From Planctomycetota bacterium (GTDB taxonomy: Bacteria; Planctomycetota; Planctomycetia; Gemmatales; Gemmataceae), in contig JACOUH010000130.1 in NCBI GenBank assembly GCA_016177925.1, forward strand, positions 1-44,678: a stretch of 44,678 nucleotides of DNA, in the 5' to 3' direction. This document shows, in pieces, positions 8,183-16,924 of this stretch (positions within the stretch are counted from its first letter, which is position 1; each line of letters begins with the position of its first letter). A model generated the notes under the pieces. That model did no database searches and was not told the DNA's origin. It worked only from the letters and a program-made list of their open reading frames with translations. The position numbers and the translations under genes were made by a program.

Positions 8183-8431
8183 ATGAAATTCCTGGTCAAC
8201 CTCGCGTCAGAGGGCGCCGTGTCGAAGCGGCCGCCGTGCAAGGGAGCTGTGCGCGGGCCGGAGTCCCCGGCCTGGCCCGGGGAATATCAGTGGTTCATCG
8301 AACTGAGCAGCCTCGACGACCTGATCGCGCTGCTCAACGAGACCGGCGGCGCGCTGGGGCTGTTCACCCCTGAGGAGGACGAGGAGTACCCGGTCCTCGA
8401 GGTCTTCGACGAGGACGAGCAAGCGGACTGA
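8183..8431 (+). CDS. Small acidic conserved protein, unknown function
   Basis: Encodes 82 residues. The ATG at 8183 is chosen because ggaggagcgg directly precedes it; the longer in-frame reading has no protein-like character. The C-terminal half is strikingly acidic (LFTPEEDEEYPVLEVFDED). Its core, WFIELSSLDDLIALLNETGG, looks like a small alpha/beta fold. No membrane segment or signal is visible. It stands alone between divergent neighbours. I do not recognise a named family. Confidence 0.7.
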   Translation: MKFLVNLASEGAVSKRPPCKGAVRGPESPAWPGEYQWFIELSSLDDLIALLNETGGALGLFTPEEDEEYPVLEVFDEDEQAD

Positions 8432-8442
8432 TCCAGGGTTCC

Positions 8443-8590
8443 AGAACCCCTCCCCCCAACCCCCCTCCCCGAAGCGGAGAGGGGGGCAGCAACGCTATCT
8501 CCCCCTCTCCGCTTCGGGGAGGGGGCGGGGGGGAGGGGTTGTCTTGCTCCCCCTCTCCGCTTCGGGGAGGGGGTTGGGGGGAGGGGTTCT
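8443..8590. repeat. Composite repeat: three copies of a CT-rich hairpin unit
   Basis: The unit ccctccccgaagcggagagg occurs near 8464-8483 and twice in inverted orientation (8501-8525 and 8549-8573). The outermost parts (agaacccctcccccc from 8452 and its complement ending at 8590) pair, so the whole block is a long inverted repeat. It fills the gap between the convergent small acidic gene and the propeller gene and probably folds into a strong hairpin. Confidence 0.85.
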
Positions 8591-8605
8591 CGAACAGACT
8601 CTCGG

Positions 8606-10060
8606 TCAGCCTTTCCTGCCGTGGAACTCGAAGCCGAAGAGCCGCCCTTGCCGGACGCGGAACTCCAGGCAGACCGGCTTGCCGCGTAGCTCGCCCAGCG
8701 ACCGCGGCCAGCGCACCTCGGCGGCGAGCACGTCGCCCGTCACGGGCTTCGCGTCCACATGCCCCAGGCTTCCCAGCGGTCGACCGGCCTCGTCGAGCAG
8801 CCGGACACGCGCCTCGCCGCGCGGCACCCGCGCGTTCAGCATCAGCCGGTCGCCGGGAACGAGGAACGGCTTCGTCCGCAGCGTGCCCTCGCCGCGGTCG
8901 GCTGCCAGGGCGACATAACGGTCCGTCTTCATCCGCGCCAGGCCGATTTGCCGTTCCCTGTCCGGGGCAACCTTGTGCCCCCGCGCGTAGCCGCCGTAGT
9001 AGAAGTACACCTCATCGCCGACCGGCAGAATGCCGCCGATCCAGGTCATGGCATGGTCCCAGCTGCCGCGCTCCGGGTTGCGATCGAGGAACGGCTCGCG
9101 GAAGCGCTGCCAGCGAACTCCGTCGCGGCTCGTCGCCAGCACCGCGTAGCCGATGCCGTCCTTCGGGCCGCCGCGGTCGCACGGCAGGTCGTCACGCAGC
9201 ACGCGCACCAGGCCGATGGTCAGCCCGCCGCGCTGATGCACGCCCCCCATGCCGTAGAACTCGAGCAGGCCATCGTCCTTGCTGTCGGGCGTGAAGATGC
9301 GCCACGGCTTCTCCCAGTGGACGAAGTCCTTGCTGACCGACAGGCCGACGAGGCGGCGAAAGACCCTGCCGGCGCGCGGCGCAGGAGCATAGCCATCCTC
9401 GGGCAAGGCGTGTAACTTCACCGCCGTCGCGTAACGACGACGAAGAGGATCGTAGAAGACGTCAACGATGTCGCTGACGCCGTGCCGGCTCAGTTTCCCG
9501 CGGCCCTCCGGCCAGCTGGAAAGGACCGGGTTCCTGTCGTAGGCGGTCCAGCGCAGGCCGTCGGGCGAGAAGCCGACGTACATGCCGGTGTCAACACCGT
9601 TCTTGTCCTCGCGGGTACGGCCGGCCTGCCAGTTCGCCAGCTTGAAGCGCCGCTTCGGGTCGGCCGCGTCCTTGCCGTCGTCCACGAGGCTGGCGCCGTA
9701 ACTGCGGCGCAGGTCCCAGGCGACGCGCCACCCAACCCAGCGGATGCCGTCCGCCGACTCGGCATGCCAGACCGCCGCGCCACGGTTATACCAGATCCGG
9801 TAACATTGCTGTTCCTCGTCGCGGAGGACCGTCAGGTAGGGCTGTGTGGTGCCGAACGTCTTGCTGTCGAGCACCGGATGGGGCAGCCGTTCAGGCGACT
9901 CGACCCGGCGCACGAGGCCCTCGATCCGGCCGACCAGGTAATCGTCGAGGAATAGCTGCGGGCCGAGACCGATGGTCAGGGGCCCCGGCGCTTCGGCGGC
10001 AGCGAGCGCCAGTCCCGCGCAGGAAAGACCACAGGCCCCGAGAAAATCACGTCGTCTCAT
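8606..10060 (-). CDS. Tat-exported five-bladed-propeller protein (GH32/43-like fold)
   Basis: Encodes 484 residues. The ATG at 10060 follows GGAGG by six bases. The N-terminus MRRRDFLGACGL is a twin-arginine export signal. The mature part begins GPQLFLDDYLV and has repeated propeller-blade phrases such as RIWYNRG, DGIRWVGW, SPDGLRWTAYD and SWDHAMTWIGGI. This is the style of the arabinanase/levansucrase/invertase (five-bladed) superfamily common in planctomycetes. A beta-sandwich end (EFRVRQGRLFGFEFHG) follows. It is a paralogue of the gene at 15290-16906. A periplasmic sugar-cleaving or sugar-binding role is likely, but no substrate can be given. Confidence 0.75.
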   Translation of the reverse strand: MRRRDFLGACGLSCAGLALAAAEAPGPLTIGLGPQLFLDDYLVGRIEGLVRRVESPERLPHPVLDSKTFGTTQPYLTVLRDEEQQCYRIWYNRGAAVWHAESADGIRWVGWRVAWDLRRSYGASLVDDGKDAADPKRRFKLANWQAGRTREDKNGVDTGMYVGFSPDGLRWTAYDRNPVLSSWPEGRGKLSRHGVSDIVDVFYDPLRRRYATAVKLHALPEDGYAPAPRAGRVFRRLVGLSVSKDFVHWEKPWRIFTPDSKDDGLLEFYGMGGVHQRGGLTIGLVRVLRDDLPCDRGGPKDGIGYAVLATSRDGVRWQRFREPFLDRNPERGSWDHAMTWIGGILPVGDEVYFYYGGYARGHKVAPDRERQIGLARMKTDRYVALAADRGEGTLRTKPFLVPGDRLMLNARVPRGEARVRLLDEAGRPLGSLGHVDAKPVTGDVLAAEVRWPRSLGELRGKPVCLEFRVRQGRLFGFEFHGRKG

Positions 10061-10076
10061 GGGAAACCTCCACAAC

Positions 10077-10130
10077 GTGGGGCAGGCATCTTGCCTGCCG
10101 TTGTTCAGGCAGGCAAGATGCCTGCCCCAC
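10077..10130. repeat. 23-bp perfect palindromic repeat
   Basis: 10077-10099 is the exact reverse complement of 10108-10130, with an 8-nt loop. It lies between the divergent propeller and STAND genes, just upstream of both starts. It shares the core ggcaggc...gcctgcc with the elements at 5731-5791 and 2421-2459. Confidence 0.9.
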
Positions 10131-10197
10131 TTGCCCCCATCATACGGGATATAATGGCGGTGGTAGCAATCCCTGACGGCCGAGCCCCCGATCCCCC

Positions 10198-13100
10198 ATG
10201 AGCGCCCGCACGATCTTCCTCAGCCACACCAGCCTGATGGCCCGCGTCCCCGAGGGGCGCAGCTTCGTCCAGGCCGCCAAGGATGCCGCCCTCCGTGCCG
10301 GCCTCTCCGCCAGCGACATGCAGTTCTTCCCCGCTGACGACCGGCCGCCCGCCGACGTCTGCCAGGACGCCGTCCGCGCCTGCGGCATCTACGTCGGTAT
10401 CTTCGGCCACGATTACGGGAGCCACGTCCGCGAGCGCCCCGACGTCTCCTACACCGAGTTGGAGTTCCTCACCGCCCTCGAAGAGAGGCAGAAACGCGGC
10501 CTGCGCCTCTTCGTCTTCCTGCTCCGCGACGACGTCCGCTTGCCGGACCAGGATAAGCCAGACGCGGACCAGGCGGCGTTCCGCAGCCGCGTGCTCAACG
10601 ACCACGGCCTGACCGCAAAGTTTTTCGAGGACGCCAGGAGCCTGGAACTGGAGGTTTATCACACGCTGCGCGAAGCGCTGGTGCCGGCCGCACCCTCCGA
10701 CCGGCGGCTGCAACACCTGCCGTACCTGCCCGCCAATTTCGTCGGCCGCAGCGCCGACCTCGACGAGGCCGAGCGGCTGATTCGCAGCACGCTCGCCAGC
10801 GGCGCCGCCCTCAGCCTGGTCGGTTTTCGGGGCATGGGCGGCATCGGCAAGACCGCCCTGGCCGCCGCCCTCGCCGACCGCCTCGCCGCCGACGTCCGCC
10901 TCTTCCCCGGCGGCGTGTTGTGGGCCAACCTCCTGGAGCGGGCGCCCGAAGACGTTGCCCGCGAATGGGTGCGCGACCTGGGCGGCGAGGCCACCGGCCT
11001 GACGCCCGAGCAGTGCTTGACGCGCTTCCACGAGCTGGCCGCGGCGCGGCGGCCGCTGGTCGTACTCGATAACGTACCGCGCGCCCGGGGCGGCGATGGT
11101 CCGGCGGCGAAGCTGATGGTGCGCGGCCGCGGCGTCGCTACGCTGGTGACGACGCGCTTCCGCGAGGCAGTCCCGGCCGGCGTCTGCGTGCGCGAGGTCG
11201 AGGCGTTGTCGCCGGACGAGGCGACCGCGTTGCTGCGGACCCATGTCGGCGAGGCGGTCGAGGCGGACCCGAGGTCGGCGGGGACGGTGCTGGAGAAGTG
11301 CGGCCGGCTGCCGCTGTTCGTCAACGTCGCCGGCCGGGCCGTGGCCAACGGTTACTACAGTCTGACCGAGTATGCGGACGAGCTGGGGCAGCGCGGCCTC
11401 TTGGCGCTGGCGGACGAGGACGAGCGGGCCGCGGTGGTCTTCGACCTGTCATGGCGGCACTTGTCGGCCCTGGCGCAGGAGGTCTTCGCGGCGCTGGCGC
11501 TGGCTCCGGGAGAGGACATTGGCCCGAACCTGCTGGCGGCCTGGCTGAAGCAAAGCGGGACGGCCGAAGCGAGCCGGGCTCGGCCAGGGCGCCTGCTCGG
11601 CGAGCTGGCCAACGCCTCCCTGCTCATTCCGACCGACGAGCAGGCCAGGCGTTACCGCTACCACGACCGCGTCCGGGACTATGCGCTGGGCAAGCTGGCT
11701 CTGCCGCGCGAGGAGGCGCGCCGGCGGCTGCTGGGGTGCTACTCTGACTGGGACATGGTGCGGGCGGAGTTCGACGCCGTGGGCGCCTTCGCGCTGGCGG
11801 GACAGTACCATCGGCTGCGCGGTTGGAATGCGGAGGAGCCGAAGGACTTCGGGCCGTGGTATCACTTCGTGCGTGGGCAGGCGTCAGTGTTGGGGTCGCA
11901 CCCCGAACTGTTCTTCCAGCAGGCGCTCAACGAGCCGGTAGACAGCCCGGTGTCGCGGGCGGCGCAGCAGCGGGTGGGCACGGCGGAGGCGCCGGGGCGG
12001 TGGCTGGAGTGGCTAAACCGGCCGCGGGAGTTCGTGCCACCTGCTTGCCTCCAGGTGTTCATAGGCACCCGTGGCGCGGTTTCCAGCGTGGCGCTGTCTG
12101 CGGACGGCTGCACCGCTGTCTCGGGATCGTGGGACCAGATGGTGCGGGTGTGGGACCTGACCAGGGGCCGGTGCCGTGCCAGCCTCACCGGACACACGGG
12201 CTGGGTCCGCAGCGTGGCGTTGTCTGCGGACGGCCGCACCGCTCTCTCAGGAGCGGACGACAAGACGGTGCGCATCTGGGACCTGGCCACCGGGCAGTGC
12301 CGCGCCAGCCTCAGCGGCCACACGGGTCAGGTCAGGAGCGTGGCGCTGTCTGCGGACGGCCGCACTGCCGTCTCGGGGGCGCTTGACAAGACGGTGCGAG
12401 TGTGGGACCTGGCCACCGGCCAATGCCGCGCCACCCTCACTGGACACACGGGCGACGTCTGGAGCGTGGCACTGTCGGCGGACGGCCGCACTGCTGTCTC
12501 GGGGGCGGACGATAAGACGGTGCGGGTGTGGGATCTGGCCGGTGGCCGGTGCCGCGCCACCCTCACTGGACACACGGGCGGCGTCTGGAGCGTGGCGTTG
12601 TCTGCGGACGGTCGCACCGCCGTCTCGGGGGCGCTTGACAAGACGGTGCGAGTGTGGGACCTGGCCAGCGGCCAGTGCCGCGCCACCCTCACCGGGCACA
12701 CGGGCCGGGTCTGGAGCGTGGCACTGTCGGCGGACGGCCGCATCGCCGTCTCGGGGGCGGCCACCCATGCAGTGCGGGTATGGGACCTGACCGGCGGTCA
12801 GTGCCGCGCCATCCTCACTGGACACACGGGCGACGTCTGGAGCGTGGCGTTGTCTGCGGACGGTCGCACAGCTGTCTCGGGAGCGCACGACCAGACAGTG
12901 CGAGTATGGGACTTGGCCGGCGGACAGTGCGGCGTCACCCTCACTGGACACACGGACTGGGTCTACGAGGTAGCGGTGTCGGCGGACGGCCGCACCGCTG
13001 TCTCGCGGGCACACGACGATACGGTGCGGGTGTGGGACCTGCCCGACGGACAGTGCCGCGCTGTCTATCCCAAAGATTCTCCGGAAGCGCGATCCGCCTG

Positions 13101-13314
13101 GGAGCCGGTCCGCGTCGCCGGCAGCCTCACCGCCCAATGCGGCGGCCTCTTGGGCGGCGTCTTCCTGGAGGTGCGCGCGACTGGCGGCGAGGTGGTCGCC
13201 CGCTTCCCGGGCGGGTTCACGGTCGCCGCCGCCTCGCCGGATGGCTGCCATGTCGTCGCCGGAAACCCGAACGGACAGGTCTACCTCTTCCGCCTGCACT
13301 CCCGCGACGACTGA
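10198..13314 (+). CDS. STAND NTPase: DUF4062 - NB-ARC - WD40 protein
   Basis: Encodes 1038 residues. Residues 1-165 resemble DUF4062 (TIFLSHTSLM, then VGIFGHDYGS and SYTELEFLTAL), a Rossmann/TIR-like module found at the N-terminus of STAND proteins. An NB-ARC ATPase follows, with Walker A GMGGIGKT at 212-219 and Walker B LVVLDN (Asp291), then a winged-helix and helical part to about 615. Eight 42-residue WD40 repeats (about 622-955) and a divergent last blade end the protein. This layout matches prokaryotic NLR-like proteins, in which the repeats sense a trigger and the ATPase oligomerises. A defence or signalling role is inferred. There is no clear ribosome site before the ATG. The neighbouring small genes are not recognised partners. 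Confidence 0.88.
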   Translation: MSARTIFLSHTSLMARVPEGRSFVQAAKDAALRAGLSASDMQFFPADDRPPADVCQDAVRACGIYVGIFGHDYGSHVRERPDVSYTELEFLTALEERQKRGLRLFVFLLRDDVRLPDQDKPDADQAAFRSRVLNDHGLTAKFFEDARSLELEVYHTLREALVPAAPSDRRLQHLPYLPANFVGRSADLDEAERLIRSTLASGAALSLVGFRGMGGIGKTALAAALADRLAADVRLFPGGVLWANLLERAPEDVAREWVRDLGGEATGLTPEQCLTRFHELAAARRPLVVLDNVPRARGGDGPAAKLMVRGRGVATLVTTRFREAVPAGVCVREVEALSPDEATALLRTHVGEAVEADPRSAGTVLEKCGRLPLFVNVAGRAVANGYYSLTEYADELGQRGLLALADEDERAAVVFDLSWRHLSALAQEVFAALALAPGEDIGPNLLAAWLKQSGTAEASRARPGRLLGELANASLLIPTDEQARRYRYHDRVRDYALGKLALPREEARRRLLGCYSDWDMVRAEFDAVGAFALAGQYHRLRGWNAEEPKDFGPWYHFVRGQASVLGSHPELFFQQALNEPVDSPVSRAAQQRVGTAEAPGRWLEWLNRPREFVPPACLQVFIGTRGAVSSVALSADGCTAVSGSWDQMVRVWDLTRGRCRASLTGHTGWVRSVALSADGRTALSGADDKTVRIWDLATGQCRASLSGHTGQVRSVALSADGRTAVSGALDKTVRVWDLATGQCRATLTGHTGDVWSVALSADGRTAVSGADDKTVRVWDLAGGRCRATLTGHTGGVWSVALSADGRTAVSGALDKTVRVWDLASGQCRATLTGHTGRVWSVALSADGRIAVSGAATHAVRVWDLTGGQCRAILTGHTGDVWSVALSADGRTAVSGAHDQTVRVWDLAGGQCGVTLTGHTDWVYEVAVSADGRTAVSRAHDDTVRVWDLPDGQCRAVYPKDSPEARSAWEPVRVAGSLTAQCGGLLGGVFLEVRATGGEVVARFPGGFTVAAASPDGCHVVAGNPNGQVYLFRLHSRDD
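12061..13062 (+). repeat. Eight tandem 126-bp WD40-coding repeats
   Basis: The same phrase (gcgctgtctgcggacgg and close variants) recurs at 12091, 12217, 12343, 12469, 12595, 12721, 12847 and 12973, an exact 126-bp period. The inner copies differ at only a few positions, including silent ones. Most variation is in the few codons after TG(H)TG (WVR, QVR, DVW, GVW, RVW, DVW, WVY) and in the codons before the VRVWDL phrase. Such low divergence points to recent amplification or gene conversion. Confidence 0.95.
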
Positions 13315-13442
13315 CCCGCGCCGGACGGGAAGCGGCCGCGACCGCGCACTGCCGGCCCACGCTTGATAGGATCTCGGCGATCTCCCTACGTTGGGAGGGG
13401 ATGGTTGGTTTCTCCGTGTTCCTCCTTGGCAGGAGAACGATC

Positions 13443-13772
13443 ATGGTGCAAGGCAATTCGATAGCGTCGGCCAACGAACGCCTGGCTCGGCAAATCAATC
13501 AGGAAGCCCGGCAAGATCCCAACTCGCCGTACGCGAGGAAGCTGGTGGGCATTGCCAATGGGAATGTCGTCGTGGTGGCGGACACCTGGCAGGAAGTCGT
13601 TGATCGCCTCAGGCAGGTTGAGCCTGACCCAAACAGGTGTCGCTGCCTTGAGGCCAGCGTCGATTATGACCGGGTGGAAGAAATCTGGAGGGCCAGCACC
13701 CCGGGCTCGAAGACTCGCCCGGGGTGCGAGCTGCGCAACCCAACCCCCATACGCCCGATTCAAATACAATGA
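13443..13772 (+). CDS. Small DUF5678-like protein
   Basis: Encodes 109 residues. The ATG at 13443 has AGGAG seven bases upstream. The core SPYARKLVGIANGNVVVVAD followed by TWQEVVDRLRQVEPDP looks like the short DUF5678-type module, in which a protein states 'this is kept, value, per-unit index' as beta-beta-alpha. The family is small and its role unknown. The C-terminal twenty residues are Pro/Arg-rich and may be spurious. It lies 128 bases after the STAND gene on the same strand; cotranscription is possible but not shown. Confidence 0.65.
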   Translation: MVQGNSIASANERLARQINQEARQDPNSPYARKLVGIANGNVVVVADTWQEVVDRLRQVEPDPNRCRCLEASVDYDRVEEIWRASTPGSKTRPGCELRNPTPIRPIQIQ

Positions 13773-13817
13773 AGGAGGGCGACCCGACTCACACCCTCGC
13801 GACCAGGGGAACGACTG

Positions 13818-14255
13818 ATGAGCGAAGCTACCCTCCAGGCGAGACTGATCTTGAACGACGCCCTCCACCGTTACCGACAGCCCGACGGGTACGAAGGAGA
13901 CCTGGTAGAGGCAGCTTGGCAGCTGGAGGAAATTGGCAAGGATGCCTGGCCGGCCTTGAGCGAACTGGCGTTCTCCTGTCTACCGGAAAGCGAGTTCTTC
14001 CTCGGGGCGATCGTCCGTATCGAAGGAGTGTCGCCGACAGATCGGCGCTCCGTCTTGCTTGCTGCCGCGAAGAACCCCGATGTAAACGTGAGGAGCCGGT
14101 TGCTCGAGCTGGTGGAGGAATTGTCTGCCGACCTCAAGTGTGAAGTCGTGGCTGTGTTGGCCGCCTGCGGCAACCCGGACGACGCCGTGACAAACCGGGC
14201 TCAAGATGCTCGGACGGTGCTGGAAGCCCAGGACCGTCGCGAGGATCTGCCGTGA
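13818..14255 (+). CDS. HEAT-like small protein
   Basis: Encodes 145 residues, almost all helical. Paired amphipathic helices (LVEAAWQLEEIGKDAWPALSE, then DRRSVLLAAAKNPDVNVRSR and LLELVEELSADLKCEVVAVL) have the look of two or three HEAT repeats, a protein-binding scaffold. The stop overlaps the GTG start of the next gene by three bases (GTGA), so the two are translationally coupled. No named family is recognised. It lies downstream of the STAND gene. Confidence 0.7.
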   Translation: MSEATLQARLILNDALHRYRQPDGYEGDLVEAAWQLEEIGKDAWPALSELAFSCLPESEFFLGAIVRIEGVSPTDRRSVLLAAAKNPDVNVRSRLLELVEELSADLKCEVVAVLAACGNPDDAVTNRAQDARTVLEAQDRREDLP

Positions 14256-14956
14256 ACGCCCGCCCCTACCTGGTTCGGCTGTTCGCGATGGCGATCGATG
14301 GATGGTTCGCGGAGAAGCCAGACATCGACCGTTTGGTGAAGGTGTTCGATCCGAAGGAAACGGAGCAGTCGGTGTATGAGGTAGAAAACGGCGAGGAAGA
14401 ATGGCTGGTGGCAGCAGCTCACGTTCTGACAACGAAAAAGCGACCGGACGCCACCAGCGTTCTGCGCTTGCGGGAGGATAACCTGCGTCGGTTCGGAATC
14501 ACCGTTGATCGGAGACAACTGGGAACAACGGGGGTTTCCTGGGTGGATTACCGGCACAGGAACCTTCTGGCAACTCCCGAGCAACTTCGAGAGCTTGTCA
14601 AGTATATGGTCGAACGGTGCTCACGCGGTCAAGATTGGGTGCGGCGAATCGAGAAACCGTATATCGAGAGGAGCTTGCGACGTTTCTGCGGAGAGCCGCA
14701 TTCCAGATGCCCGCCACACGTCAAGCAAATTGCCAGGTGGGCGCTCAAAGAGGCGGATTCAAGAAACCTCGACTTGGACGAGATCCGTCAGGAGTTCCTG
14801 ACGATCGAGTTTCCCGACGAGATCATTCAGCCGAGGGCCTACCTGATGGGCCGGGGCGATCAGCAGTCGGATTGGTACGCAGCGGTCGAAGTCCTGCGAC
14901 AGGAGTACACCGCCCACTACTTGCCGACGATTACTGATCGCTTCAATCTCCACTGA
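14252..14956 (+). CDS. Uncharacterised protein coupled to HEAT-like gene
   Basis: Encodes 234 residues, starting at a GTG inside the GTGA overlap with the previous gene. The sequence is soluble and charged. A middle part, SWVDYRHRNLLATPEQLRE, and a C-terminal helix, WYAAVEVLRQEYTAHYLP, look well formed, but I cannot assign a family. Cys-containing PHSRCPPHVKQ is isolated and does not make an obvious zinc site. The tight coupling suggests it works with the HEAT-like protein. Confidence 0.65.
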   Translation: MNARPYLVRLFAMAIDGWFAEKPDIDRLVKVFDPKETEQSVYEVENGEEEWLVAAAHVLTTKKRPDATSVLRLREDNLRRFGITVDRRQLGTTGVSWVDYRHRNLLATPEQLRELVKYMVERCSRGQDWVRRIEKPYIERSLRRFCGEPHSRCPPHVKQIARWALKEADSRNLDLDEIRQEFLTIEFPDEIIQPRAYLMGRGDQQSDWYAAVEVLRQEYTAHYLPTITDRFNLH

Positions 14957-15077
14957 CGGCAGGATCGATTGTTGGCTTGAAGAACCCGACAGGACGGAGG
15001 ACTAGAACTGGAAAGTGTTACCCTGCTTTGAACCGTGCCGTCGGAGCGATGTACCGTGCATCGGTGCGCGCGGCGCA

Positions 15078-15232
15078 GGCGTGGCAGGCAGGTTCCTGAG
15101 ACACCCGGCAGGTTGGCAGGCTGCCCCCCCTGCTGACGCCACAAATACCTTGTTTTTCAAGGAGTTGTGTCGACGGAGGCCAGCCTGCCACGTACCCCCA
15201 AAGTTGGCAGGCTGGCTGGCAGGCTGCCCCTC
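15078..15232. repeat. Complex inverted/direct repeat in 333-bp gap
   Basis: Within the gap 14957-15289, ggcaggttggcaggctgcccc-like phrases recur: gcaggttggcaggctgcccc near 15109-15128 and ggcaggctggctggcaggctg near 15206-15226, with an inverted copy gccagcctgccacg near 15178-15191. A short hairpin, ccttg/ttttt/caagg, lies at about 15147-15161. The block follows the stop of the plus-strand gene and the stop of the minus-strand gene, so it may serve as a terminator region. Nothing else is seen in this gap. Confidence 0.6.
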
Positions 15233-15289
15233 TCCGGGGGGATACCGAGGGGCCCATATCGCCCGCTTTTCCCCCTTGCGTATTGCGAA

Positions 15290-16906
15290 TCAGGAGTGTC
15301 CGATCGTATCGGTCGGACCACTGAAGCCGGGTCCGCCGGCCGCGACGTACCCGTGGCTGGCCCCCGACTTCTCCGGGCTCACCCAGAAAGCGAACAACCG
15401 GCCGCCCTTCAGGTGGAAGCGCAACCGCACCGGCTTGCCGGCTACCTTCGCCAGGTCGACGGACTTCCACGTCACCGCCTGCTGCGTCGCGTCGGCCCGC
15501 ACCGCGACGCAATCCGACCGTCCCAGGCCCGCGACCACCCGGCCGCGCTCGTCAAGCACCTCCGCGGTTAGCTCGCCGGAGGCTATATCGGCGTTGACAA
15601 ACAGGTGCTTGCCCTTGAACGTCACTGGCCGCGTCGTTAGCACGCCGCCGTCCGTGCCGGCATCCACCGAGGCGAAGCCGTCCCGGCGCAGGACCGCCAA
15701 TCCCGTGGCACCGCCGGTGTCTCGCGTTTGTCCTTTGCCCGGCGAGCCGGCTCGTCCGCTGTGGTAGAAGTAGAGCTTGTCGCCAACGACGAGACAGCAG
15801 CCGCCCGCCGACTGCACGTTACCCCAGTTCCAGTCACTCTTGTTCTCGGAGACGCCGAGGAACGGCCGGCGATCCGGCCGCGACCAGTGGAAGCCATCGC
15901 GACTGAAGCCGACGCACACCTCGTTCGGCTTGGGCCGGCCCGCCGGGATGTTCTTGTCGCCGCGCCAGATCGAGAACAGCCCAAGGATCAGGCTCTCGTA
16001 GGCGACACCGTCGAGGTTGTACAGTTCGCATGGCGTCTTGAGGTCGTCGCGCTCTGGGTCGAGACGATCGGAGCCGGTCCACAGCGGCGGCTCGTCGATG
16101 CGCTGCCACTGCGGTCCCTTCAGGATGTCCTTGACCTCCCAGTAGCGGCGACGGCGCGGCTGGCCCCAGCCGTGGCGGAGACTGTAAACCCACACCTTGC
16201 GGAACGGGTTCCAGAAGACGGTAGTGCGGTCGCCGCACGAGCCGGTGCGCAGGACACGCTCGCTCCAGTGGATGCCATCGGGCGAGAAGTGGACCGACAG
16301 GCCGAACCGGCCCGCCTCGCCATGCGAGCGGAACATCTTATAGCGACGTTGGGGCTCCTTCTCCTCCAGGTCGAGCCAGACGGTCGAGGAGTCGCGGATG
16401 TCGGGCTGGACGACATTGATCCCCTTGCGGACGTTCAACTCGGGCTTGGTCCAGCGGAGGCCGTCCTCGGAGTGTGCATAACAGGTACTCGTCCCGTAGC
16501 CGCCCATGTACCACATCTTGAAGAGGCGGTCCTTCGGGTCGTACCAGACCCCATCGCTGAAGACCATCGCCATGCCGCCCTGTCCCCTCCGCTCCCACGG
16601 CTTCTCGGGCCGGACGAGCGGGTTGTCACCGTGCGGCGTCGGCGTGTGGAACACGCGGCGGAGCGTTGTCTCCGCGATGACGAAGTCATCGACAAGGAGT
16701 TGCCGGCCGACGTCGATAGGGATGACGGCGGGCGGCGTCTTCAGGTACGGCGGCGTCACCGGCTCGCGGGGGATCTCGGCGATCTTGGGCGGCCAGGGCG
16801 AGGACAGCCGGATGCCGTTGTACAGCGTTTCGCCATCGGCCGGAGCGGCGGTCGCTCCTGCCAGCACCGTGGCGCCGGCAGTGCCGAGGAATGCTCTGCG
16901 GTTCAT
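15290..16906 (-). CDS. Tat-exported five-bladed-propeller protein, second paralogue
   Basis: Encodes 538 residues. The ATG at 16906 follows GAGGAG. MNRRAFLGTAG is a twin-arginine signal. The mature protein contains GRQLLVDDFVI, KMWYMGGYG, EDGLRWTKPEL, SPDGIHWSERV and RDGFHWSRPD, the same blade phrases in the same order as the protein at 8606-10060, and a matching sandwich end (RFHLKGGRLFAFWVS). It is likely a periplasmic glycosidase-fold protein. It lies 18 bases after the GH57 gene on the same strand, so the two are probably cotranscribed, which supports a carbohydrate role. The C-terminal tail beyond WVSPEKSG is extra relative to its paralogue. Confidence 0.75.
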   Translation of the reverse strand: MNRRAFLGTAGATVLAGATAAPADGETLYNGIRLSSPWPPKIAEIPREPVTPPYLKTPPAVIPIDVGRQLLVDDFVIAETTLRRVFHTPTPHGDNPLVRPEKPWERRGQGGMAMVFSDGVWYDPKDRLFKMWYMGGYGTSTCYAHSEDGLRWTKPELNVRKGINVVQPDIRDSSTVWLDLEEKEPQRRYKMFRSHGEAGRFGLSVHFSPDGIHWSERVLRTGSCGDRTTVFWNPFRKVWVYSLRHGWGQPRRRRYWEVKDILKGPQWQRIDEPPLWTGSDRLDPERDDLKTPCELYNLDGVAYESLILGLFSIWRGDKNIPAGRPKPNEVCVGFSRDGFHWSRPDRRPFLGVSENKSDWNWGNVQSAGGCCLVVGDKLYFYHSGRAGSPGKGQTRDTGGATGLAVLRRDGFASVDAGTDGGVLTTRPVTFKGKHLFVNADIASGELTAEVLDERGRVVAGLGRSDCVAVRADATQQAVTWKSVDLAKVAGKPVRLRFHLKGGRLFAFWVSPEKSGASHGYVAAGGPGFSGPTDTIGHS

Positions 16907-16924
16907 TATCGATTCTCCTCGTCC

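Noticed and set aside
10105-11244. A 379-codon frame on the minus strand
   Set aside because: It is antisense to the DUF4062-NB-ARC region and has the composition of a shadow frame.
12061-13062. Regularly spaced repeats resembling a CRISPR array
   Set aside because: The period is 126 bp, the repeats are in frame and encode WD40 blades; there are no short repeats with unique spacers and no cas genes.
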